A DNA stretch of 64,000 nt from DATILI01 sp035476635 (GTDB lineage: Bacteria; Pseudomonadota; Gammaproteobacteria; Burkholderiales; Burkholderiaceae_C). The stretch covers positions 163,596 through 227,595 of the forward strand of contig DATILI010000168.1 in assembly GCA_035476635.1 (NCBI GenBank). Direction: 5' to 3'. Position numbers and translations under genes: made by a program. Shown here piece after piece: positions 57,796-64,000 of the stretch (position 1 is the first letter of the stretch; every line of letters starts with the position of its first letter). The notes beneath the pieces were generated by a model that did no database searches, had not been told where the DNA came from, and saw nothing but the letters and a program-made list of their open reading frames with translations.

Positions 57796-59271
57796 TTAGC
57801 GGTGGCTGAAGCTGGCGCGAAAAGGCTTTTTGGGCACGATCACATCCTTGACATCGCAGAAGAATTCGAAGCTCCAGTCGCCGCCTTCGCGGCCGATGCC
57901 GGAGCGCTTGATGCCGCCGAAGGGCGCTGCGAGGTCGCGGATGCCGAAACTGTTGACCCAGATGAAACCGGTTCGCACTCTCTGGGCGACTTCCGTAGCG
58001 TGCGACACCTCCCCGTAGCACACCCCGCCGAGGCCGTAGTCCGTGCCATTGGCCATCGCGATGGCCTCCTCGTCGCTGTCGAAGGTCTGCAGGGTCAACA
58101 CCGGACCGAAGACCTCGTTTTGCACGATCTCGTCATCCTGCTTCAGGTTGGTGAGCATGGTGGGCTTGTAGTACTGCGGTCCATACGGGTGCTTTTCGCC
58201 GCCCCACAACAGCTTCGCGCCGGCGGCCACCGCGCGTTCAACAAAGCCGCTGACCCGCTCGACCTGGCGCGGGTGGATGATGGGACCGACTTCGGTGGCC
58301 TCATCGCGCGGGTCGCCGATGTTGAGCTTCTTCACGTAGCCGCGCATCGCGGCGATGAACTTCTCCGCGATCTGGCTATGCACCAGGAAGCGCGTGCCCG
58401 CCAGGCACACCTGGCCGGCATTGCGATACATCAGCGCGCCGGTGGCCGCCGCGTTATCAATGTCGGCATCTTCCAGCACGATGAAGGGGCTCTTGCCGCC
58501 CAGCTCCAGGCTGCAGGGCACGAGGTTCGCGCCGGTGGCCTGCGCGATCCTTTTGGCCGTTGGCACCGAACCGGTGAAAGAGACGCGGGCCAGGCGCGCA
58601 TCGCTCACCAGCTTGGCGCCGGTGTTGGCGCCCGACCCCTGAACGATGTTGAACACTCCCGGCGGCAGGCCAGCCGCATCGGCGCAATCGGCGAGCAGCG
58701 AACTGGTGAGCGGTGCCCACTCTGGCGGCTTGACGATCACCGTGTTGCCAGCTGCCAGCGCGGGCCCCAGCTTCCAGGTGGCCAGCATCAGCGGCGCATT
58801 CCACGGCGTGATGATCACCACCACGCCGGCCGGGTCGTGGCGCACGATGTGATGCGCCTGCTCGGTGGCTATGGGTCGGTTCTGCAAGTCCAGCGCGTGC
58901 TCGGCGAACCAGGTGATGTTGAGCATGGCGCGCGGCACCACGCCATGCCTCATGCGCGAGAGCAACACGCCCGCATCATTGGACTCCAGCACGCAGAATG
59001 CGTCGGCGCGCTTGCCGATTTCCTCGGCGAAGCGGTCCAGGTAGGGCTTGCGCTGGGCCGCGCTCAACGCGCTCCACGCCGCAAAGGCCCGTTGTGCCGC
59101 CACGATGGCCTGCTCGACATCCGCATCGCCGCCTTCGGCCACGCGGCCGAGGACGGCTTGGTCGATCGGCCGGGCGAGTTCGAAGGTTTCGGCGCCGGGC
59201 ACACGGCGTCCGTCGATGTAGTGGTCGGGCGATACGGCGACGCCGGCGACGTTGAGGAGAGCTGATGTCAT
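57796..59271 (-). CDS. Aldehyde dehydrogenase, hydroxymuconic-semialdehyde type
   Basis: This 491-residue ALDH has PWNAPLMLATWKLGPALAAGNTVIVKPPEWAP, FTGSVPTAK, the Glu in SLELGGKSPF, catalytic Cys in GQVCLAGTRFL and EVFGPVLTLQTF. The PPEWAP and GQVCLAGTR forms are typical of 5-carboxymethyl-2-hydroxymuconate or 2-hydroxymuconate semialdehyde dehydrogenases. It directly precedes the extradiol dioxygenase in the direction of transcription and should oxidise the ring-cleavage product. Confidence 0.94.
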   Translation of the reverse strand: MTSALLNVAGVAVSPDHYIDGRRVPGAETFELARPIDQAVLGRVAEGGDADVEQAIVAAQRAFAAWSALSAAQRKPYLDRFAEEIGKRADAFCVLESNDAGVLLSRMRHGVVPRAMLNITWFAEHALDLQNRPIATEQAHHIVRHDPAGVVVIITPWNAPLMLATWKLGPALAAGNTVIVKPPEWAPLTSSLLADCADAAGLPPGVFNIVQGSGANTGAKLVSDARLARVSFTGSVPTAKRIAQATGANLVPCSLELGGKSPFIVLEDADIDNAAATGALMYRNAGQVCLAGTRFLVHSQIAEKFIAAMRGYVKKLNIGDPRDEATEVGPIIHPRQVERVSGFVERAVAAGAKLLWGGEKHPYGPQYYKPTMLTNLKQDDEIVQNEVFGPVLTLQTFDSDEEAIAMANGTDYGLGGVCYGEVSHATEVAQRVRTGFIWVNSFGIRDLAAPFGGIKRSGIGREGGDWSFEFFCDVKDVIVPKKPFRASFSHR

Positions 59272-59277
59272 CGAGGT

Positions 59278-59868
59278 TTATTCCGGATAGGCTTCGAGGT
59301 TGATATGCAGTTGGACCTCGTCCGCGATGGCTGGCACGCCGAACTTCATGCCGAAGTCGGTACGCTTGATCGTCACCTCGGCGTCGGCTCCGCACATCGG
59401 CTTCTTCGTGAACGGATGCGGTCCGCACTTGAATAGCGGCAGCTGCAGGCGGATCGGGCGGGTGACACCGAGCATCGTCAGGTTGCCGTCGATGCTCTCG
59501 AGGATGTCGCCCTTGAAGTTGAGCTTGGTCGACCGGTAGACGATCTCCGGGAACTCCGCCGCATTGAAGAAGTCGGCCGAGCGCAGGTGCTCGTCGCGCG
59601 AACGCTTGCCGTCGGCACGCTTGTCGTCGCCGGTGGACACCGACGCCGCGGCAATCTTGACCTCCACGGAGCCAGTCTTCGCTGCCGGGTCAAAGACAAC
59701 CTTGCCAGCCATCTTGTCAAAGCGGCCGCGAATGGTGGACATCCCCAGATGCCCTATCGAGAAAGCGGGGAACGAATGGACGGAGTCGATGACGTAGGTC
59801 TGCGGAGCGGCAGTCGCCGCACCTGCGGCGAAAAGGCTGGCAATCAATGCGAAGCGGCGGAATTGCAT
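59278..59868 (-). CDS. YceI family periplasmic lipid-binding protein
   Basis: This 196-residue protein has a signal peptide ending ATAA at about residue 20, then the YceI lipocalin-like barrel: YVIDSVHSFPAFSIGHLGMSTIRGRFDKMAG, RDEHLRSADFFNAAEFPEIVYRS and TMLGVTRPIRL. Members bind long isoprenoid lipids. A Cys pair in KCGPHPFTKKPMC is characteristic of one proteobacterial subgroup. It lies six bases from the ALDH gene in the same operon; why an isoprenoid binder is there is unclear. Confidence 0.93.
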   Translation of the reverse strand: MQFRRFALIASLFAAGAATAAPQTYVIDSVHSFPAFSIGHLGMSTIRGRFDKMAGKVVFDPAAKTGSVEVKIAAASVSTGDDKRADGKRSRDEHLRSADFFNAAEFPEIVYRSTKLNFKGDILESIDGNLTMLGVTRPIRLQLPLFKCGPHPFTKKPMCGADAEVTIKRTDFGMKFGVPAIADEVQLHINLEAYPE

Positions 59869-59908
59869 GGGATGTCTCCAGACGATTGTGGGAAGAAGTG
59901 CCGTTTTT

Positions 59909-60721
59909 TCAAACCGCATGAGGAAAGAAGAAGGCCAGTGCAATGGAGACTCCGGCGGGCACGGCAGACAGCACGAAGCCGAGCCCCGCTTCCAGCACCG
60001 CCGGGCCTCGGTAGATCCGCCGGAGGCGAGGCATCCACGTGACTGCCAGCAACGGCAACAGGGCAAACCAGGGCACGGCGCCGGTGACCGAAGAGACGCA
60101 GGCAACCGAGCCCGCCAAGACGCAAACCGGCAGCGCCAGGTTGCGCATGTCCTCGGAAATGCGCAAGCCTACAAGTGCAAGCAACAGCACGGCGGCGGCG
60201 GCGGCGCCCGTGGCGATGGCCAGAAGCGCGAGCGAAGCGGATGCCCCCAACAGGGCCAGCGCCCCGGCACTCCAGCCGAGGATGACCAGCGCAGCCATCG
60301 ACGGTGCGCGCGGATCATGCTCATTAGGGGCCGTCGTCACCAGAGCGCCGACAAAAGCCGCGGCGGCCAACCCGGCGCCAAGCGCAAAAGCGGTTTCCCG
60401 CTGCTGCAGCACACCGAGCAAGACCCAGATCACCGCGGCGGCGGCGCCCAGTGCCGACACCGCACGCCACTTCTTGTTACCGCCGCCCAGGAACGACTGC
60501 ACCAGCACGACGAAGGCGCACACGACGCCGACCCATACCAGCTTTCGCGTGGAGCTCAGAGGCAGCAGTTGCCAGCCGAGCGCCAGTCCCACTGCCACGG
60601 CGAACCCGGCGACGATGGCGAGCCCCGGTGCGCGGCGCCCGGTGACAAGCGCAAAGAGCAGGCCCGCGACGAAGGGCGCCACCCCGCCTTGCACCGCGGG
60701 GTGGTCCAGCAGTTCATTCAT
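59909..60721 (-). CDS. Polytopic membrane protein of unknown function
   Basis: This 270-residue protein has about eight hydrophobic helices with short polar loops and no recognisable motif. It begins MNELLDHPAVQGGVAPFVAG and one loop has GGGNKKWRAV. It sits between a TctC receptor and a YceI gene in the meta-cleavage operon. A transport or anchoring role is possible, but nothing in the sequence decides it. Confidence 0.78.
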   Translation of the reverse strand: MNELLDHPAVQGGVAPFVAGLLFALVTGRRAPGLAIVAGFAVAVGLALGWQLLPLSSTRKLVWVGVVCAFVVLVQSFLGGGNKKWRAVSALGAAAAVIWVLLGVLQQRETAFALGAGLAAAAFVGALVTTAPNEHDPRAPSMAALVILGWSAGALALLGASASLALLAIATGAAAAAVLLLALVGLRISEDMRNLALPVCVLAGSVACVSSVTGAVPWFALLPLLAVTWMPRLRRIYRGPAVLEAGLGFVLSAVPAGVSIALAFFFPHAV

Positions 60722-60763
60722 GCATCGCCTCCGCGGCTCGCAGGATCTTGCCTGGATTCATCG

Positions 60764-61765
60764 TCAGGCGCTCAATGGCGTGAAGCCGGTCGACTTGACG
60801 ACAGGGCCCCAGAAGTCGAAGTCGGCCTTCAGGCGCCGCGCCAGTTCGGCCGGCGTGGAGCCGGTATTGACCATGCCGAACTTGGCGAACTTCTCTTCCA
60901 TGTCCTTCTGCTGCACGGCGGCGCGAACCGCGTCAGCGGCCCGGGCGGCTACCGCGGCCGGTGTCTTGGAGGGCATGAACAGGCCGAACCACTCGCCGAT
61001 CACAGCGCTCTTGGCGCCTTGCTCGGCGAAGGTGCCCACCTCCGGGAAGAATTGCGAGCGCTTGGCACCGGACGTGGCGAGCAGGCGCAGCTTGCCGTCT
61101 TTCACATGGCTGGTGAAGGAACCTTCAGGCGCGATCGCCGAGGTCAGCTGGCCGCCGAGCAAGTCGTTGATGGCCGGCGCGGTTCCCTTGTAGGGCACGG
61201 GCTCGATCTTCACACCGGTATCGCGCGACAGCATCAAGGTCACGAAATGCGGCAGGGAGCCGTCGCCGGTGTTGCCGCAGTTGGCCAGGCGCGGGTTGGC
61301 CTTGCACCACGCGACAAAATCAACGAAGTTCTTCACGCTCGCCGGCACGGCCGGACCCACCGCGAAGCCGTGCACGAACTCGCAGACCTGCGCGACCGGC
61401 ACCAGGTCGATCAAGGGGTCGTAGCTGAGCTTGGCATAGACGTGCGGATACATCGCCACAATCGACGACGGCGTGAGCAGCATGGTCGTGCCGTCGGCGG
61501 GCGCGCTTTTCACTGCGTCCACGGCCAGACGGCCCCCGGCACCGGCACGGTTGTCCACGATCGCCGTCTTGGCCAGCTTGCCACCGAGCTTGTCGCCGAC
61601 CCAGCGCGTAATGGCGTCGGCGCTGCCGCCCGGAGGGAAGCCGCAAACCAGCTTGATGACATCGGGCAGCGTCTGGGCGCCGGCGCCCCAGGGCGTGAGC
61701 AAGGCGGGCACGGCGGCCGCTTGCAGCACGGTGCCCAGAAAGTCGCGACGGGTGGGAATGGACAT
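60764..61765 (-). CDS. TctC/Bug family substrate-binding protein with Tat-type leader
   Basis: This 333-residue receptor begins SIPTRRDFLGTVLQ, a twin-arginine leader with cleavage after GAGAQ. The mature part has VIKLVCGFPPGGSADAI and RAGAGGRLAVDAVKSAPADGTTMLL, as in Bug proteins. It probably captures the aromatic or dicarboxylic substrate of the operon. No TctAB partner is in the window. Confidence 0.94.
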   Translation of the reverse strand: MSIPTRRDFLGTVLQAAAVPALLTPWGAGAQTLPDVIKLVCGFPPGGSADAITRWVGDKLGGKLAKTAIVDNRAGAGGRLAVDAVKSAPADGTTMLLTPSSIVAMYPHVYAKLSYDPLIDLVPVAQVCEFVHGFAVGPAVPASVKNFVDFVAWCKANPRLANCGNTGDGSLPHFVTLMLSRDTGVKIEPVPYKGTAPAINDLLGGQLTSAIAPEGSFTSHVKDGKLRLLATSGAKRSQFFPEVGTFAEQGAKSAVIGEWFGLFMPSKTPAAVAARAADAVRAAVQQKDMEEKFAKFGMVNTGSTPAELARRLKADFDFWGPVVKSTGFTPLSA

Positions 61766-61788
61766 GGGTTTCTCCTGGTTTTCTTGAG

Positions 61789-63210
61789 TTAGGCCAGCAA
61801 CTTGCCGGGGTTCATGAGGTGGTGCGGGTCCAATGCGGCCTTCACGGCGCGCATCAGTTTCATTTCCACCGGGGTCTTGTAGCGTGCGGATTCATCGCGC
61901 CTGAGCACGCCCAGGCCGTGTTCGGCCGAGATCGAGCCTCCGTGGGCGACCACGGCGTCGTGCACCAGCTGGTTCATCGCCGGTTCAAGCGCGACAAAGT
62001 CCGCCGCCTGTTCAGGGCCGCTGGCGCCGGCCGCCGGGGACACGTTGTAGTGCAGGTTGCCATCGCCCAGATGCCCGAACACCACCATGCGCACGCCCGG
62101 GAAGGCCTGCGCGATGGCGAGGTCGGTCGCTTCGATGAAGCCGGCAATCCGCGAGATCGGCAGCGAGATGTCGTGCTTGATGGTCTTGCCCTCGGCGCCC
62201 TGCGACTCGGAAATGTCCTCGCGCATCGCCCACAGGCTCTTGAACTGGGCCAGGCTGGCCGAAATCGCCGCGTCGGTGGCAAGCCCCTCATCCAGCGCTG
62301 CTTCCAGCAAACCCTCGATGGCCGCGGTGGCATGGGCCTCGTCCTGCGTGTCGCTGACTTCCAGCAGTACATACCAAGGCGAGATCTCGGCCAAGGGGCG
62401 GCGCGCGCTAGCCACATGCTTTTCAACCAAGCCGATGCAAGCGTTGCTCATCAACTCGAAGGCGGTGAGGCTTGGCCCCAGGCGCGCCTGCCCGAGCTGC
62501 AGCAACTGCAGGGCAGCGGCCGGCGAAGGGACAGCGACGAAGGCCACCACCTGGGCCGCCGGCAGCGGAAAAAGCTTGAGCACCGCCGCCGTGATCACCC
62601 CCAGCGTGCCTTCGCTGCCGATGTAGAGGTCCCGCAGGTCGTAGCCGGTGTTGTCCTTGCGCAGCCCGCGCAGGCCATCCCACAACTCACCTTCGGGCGT
62701 GGCCACTTCGAGTCCGAGGCACAGCTCGCGCGCATTGCCGTACCTCAGCACCTGCACGCCGCCTGCATTGGTGGCGAGGTTGCCGCCGATGGTGCAGCTG
62801 CCTTGCGCCGCCAGGCTCAAGGGGAACAGACGGCCCGCCTCACGTGCCGCCTCCTGCACCTGCTGCAGCGTCACGCCGGCTTCGACCTCCATCGTGTTGT
62901 TGACCGCATCGATGCGCCGGATTCGATTCAGTCGGGTGAGCGACAGCACCAGCGATGCGCCCGAAGCGTCCGGCGTGGCGCCGCCCGACAAGCCGGTGTT
63001 GCCCCCTTGCGGGACCACCGCCACGCCATGTTCGTGACACCAGCGCAGTACCGCAGCCACATCGTTCGCGCTGTCAGGCTGGGCGACGGCGATCGCGCGG
63101 CCGGTCCACTTGCCGCGCCAGTCGGTGAGGAAAGCGGCCATATCGGCGGGCTGCGTCAGCAGGCGGCCGGTGAACGCGGCGCGCAGCGCTTCGAGTGAGG
63201 AAGAACTCAC
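61789..63210 (-). CDS. FAD-binding oxidase/dehydrogenase (GlcD / D-2-hydroxyacid type)
   Basis: This 473-residue flavoprotein has the PCMH-type FAD domain with VVPQGGNTGLSGGATPD and GGNLATNAGGVQVLRYGNARELCLGLEV, and a C-terminal domain with GHLGDGNLHYNVSP and SAEHGLGVLRRDE, whose His residues are conserved in D-lactate, D-2-hydroxyglutarate and glycolate dehydrogenases. It follows the HpcH/HpaI aldolase gene by 11 bases and may oxidise a hydroxy acid formed by the pathway. Confidence 0.94.
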   Translation of the reverse strand: MSSSSLEALRAAFTGRLLTQPADMAAFLTDWRGKWTGRAIAVAQPDSANDVAAVLRWCHEHGVAVVPQGGNTGLSGGATPDASGASLVLSLTRLNRIRRIDAVNNTMEVEAGVTLQQVQEAAREAGRLFPLSLAAQGSCTIGGNLATNAGGVQVLRYGNARELCLGLEVATPEGELWDGLRGLRKDNTGYDLRDLYIGSEGTLGVITAAVLKLFPLPAAQVVAFVAVPSPAAALQLLQLGQARLGPSLTAFELMSNACIGLVEKHVASARRPLAEISPWYVLLEVSDTQDEAHATAAIEGLLEAALDEGLATDAAISASLAQFKSLWAMREDISESQGAEGKTIKHDISLPISRIAGFIEATDLAIAQAFPGVRMVVFGHLGDGNLHYNVSPAAGASGPEQAADFVALEPAMNQLVHDAVVAHGGSISAEHGLGVLRRDESARYKTPVEMKLMRAVKAALDPHHLMNPGKLLA

Positions 63211-63221
63211 AACGATCTCGC

Positions 63222-64000
63222 TCAGTAGACGGTGGATGCGGCGGGCACGGGCGACTCACCCGCCCCTAGCGGCTTGAAGCGCGCCGCCAGGCTGGTGGCC
63301 GCTTTCACCAGGAGGGTGGTGTCCACACCAACGGCAACGAAGGAAGCGCCGGCGGCGATGTAACGCCGAGCCAACGCCTCGTCGGCGCACAGGATGCCCG
63401 GGGCCTTGCCGGCACGGGCGATGGCGCGAATCGCGCCTTCTATGGCCGCCTTGACTTGCGGGTGCGTGGGCTGGCCGATCAGTCCCATCGATGCGGACAG
63501 GTCGGCCGGGCCGATGAAGACGCCATCCACGCCCTCCACCGCCGCGATCTCGTCGATCCGGGCCAGCGCCTCGCGCGTTTCCACCTGAACCAACAGGCAG
63601 ACCCGGTCGTTCGCTTCGTGCAGGTAGTTGGGATAGTGCGACCAGCGCGCCGAACGCGCGATGGCGCTGCCCACGCCACGAATACCCTGCGGCGGATAGC
63701 GCATGGCCCGCACCAGAGCGCGCGCCTGGTCGGCCGATTCCACCATGGGCACCAGCAGCGTGGTGGCGCCGAGCTCCAGCACTTGCTTGATGAGCGCGTC
63801 GTCGGCCTTGGGAATGCGCACGACCGGATGCGTGGGGTACGGCGCAACCGCTTGCAGCGCGCCGAGGATGCTGCGCAGGTCATTGGGCGCATGTTCGCCA
63901 TCGATCAGCAGCCAGTCGAAGCCGCAGTTGGCACACAACTCGGCTGGGTAGCCGTCGGCCAGCGCCAGCCACAGGCCGATCTGCAGCTGACTGCGTGACA
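63222..64000 (-). CDS. HpcH/HpaI family aldolase (N-terminus outside window)
   Basis: The frame is open to the right edge, so the first residues are missing. Visible sequence reads SQLQIGLWLALADGYPAELC then FDWLLIDGEHAPNDL, the class II aldolase start of 4-hydroxy-2-oxoheptanedioate (HpaI) and related aldolases. Metal ligands are in LVQVETREAL and GVFIGPADLSASMG. The end is TVY at 63222. It would split the last meta-cleavage intermediate into pyruvate and an aldehyde, which either ALDH could oxidise. Confidence 0.93.
   Translation of the reverse strand, partial: SRSQLQIGLWLALADGYPAELCANCGFDWLLIDGEHAPNDLRSILGALQAVAPYPTHPVVRIPKADDALIKQVLELGATTLLVPMVESADQARALVRAMRYPPQGIRGVGSAIARSARWSHYPNYLHEANDRVCLLVQVETREALARIDEIAAVEGVDGVFIGPADLSASMGLIGQPTHPQVKAAIEGAIRAIARAGKAPGILCADEALARRYIAAGASFVAVGVDTTLLVKAATSLAARFKPLGAGESPVPAASTVY

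Noticed and set aside
56896..59265. 789-codon open frame antisense to dioxygenase and ALDH genes
   Set aside because: It spans two convincing genes and their intergenic gap, with low-complexity His/Arg/Val/Gly-rich translation; this is a compositional artefact.
59867..61792. 641-codon open frame antisense to the membrane protein and TctC genes
   Set aside because: Translation is rich in Gln, Arg, His and Gly with no motifs, and the opposite strand has a leader peptide and Bug family signatures.
1..64000. Search for CRISPR arrays, tRNA or rRNA genes, insertion sequences and phage attachment sites
   Set aside because: No regularly spaced repeats, cloverleaf-forming tRNA-like segments, transposase motifs or flanking duplications were found by reading both strands; a dedicated tRNA scan could still reveal a missed gene.

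Overview
The window is GC-rich chromosomal DNA from a Gram-negative betaproteobacterium of the order Burkholderiales, possibly Comamonadaceae or Alcaligenaceae. This rests on a porin with a C-terminal Phe, a DUF4148 protein, four orphan TctC/Bug-type binding proteins and many AraC, LysR and TetR regulated catabolic operons. I see no rRNA, tRNA, CRISPR array or transposase. The region reads as an accessory catabolic island in which intact operons alternate with decayed fragments.

Left part (1-20 kb). After the end of a porin come an old-yellow-enzyme-type oxidoreductase and a divergent molybdopterin oxidoreductase. A leftward four-gene operon follows (isochorismatase-fold hydrolase, two mutually homologous unknown proteins sharing HHxHxDL, and a VOC protein), divergent from an AraC regulator. 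A leftward operon of about 13 genes (18.9 to 8.0 kb) encodes a ribose-type ABC importer, a CbiM-like cobalt permease, a cobalt-type nitrile hydratase (alpha, beta, activator), two SDRs, a flavin reductase, an EthD-type protein and a ureohydrolase. It is divergent from a second AraC regulator that is a close paralogue of the first. Both AraC intergenic regions carry the same architecture, including 13-bp direct repeats spaced exactly 21 bp.

Middle part (20-36 kb). A TetR gene, an amidohydrolase and a TctC receptor share TTCAC-N5-GTGAA-like operators; one operator now faces only the first codons of a lost porin. Next come a DsbA-like protein, AraC and LysR regulators, a two-subunit fumarase/tartrate-dehydratase-type hydro-lyase with a TctC receptor, and remnants of carboxymuconolactone-decarboxylase-like, 2-hydroxyacid dehydrogenase and enoyl-CoA hydratase genes. 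A palindrome GCATAG-N3-CTATGC recurs in front of the fragments and the TctC gene. A complete Liv-type ABC importer with an aldehyde dehydrogenase and a GMC oxidoreductase follows.

Right part (38-64 kb). An SDR, a MoaF-like protein and an NTF2-like protein form one operon. Further on, a LysR/TctC/NTF2-like/NMT1-type ABC operon ends in one gene that fuses an SDR to a MoaF-like domain. Between them is a soluble PAS hybrid histidine kinase. A membrane cyclase with a cytochrome-b-like anchor and a [2Fe-2S] ferredoxin domain is divergent from, and overlaps at its start with, a Crp-family regulator. The last 10 kb is a leftward operon resembling the homoprotocatechuate meta-cleavage pathway: class III extradiol dioxygenase, two aldehyde dehydrogenases, FAH-family protein, HpcH/HpaI aldolase (cut by the right edge), FAD-linked oxidase, TctC receptor, YceI and a membrane protein.
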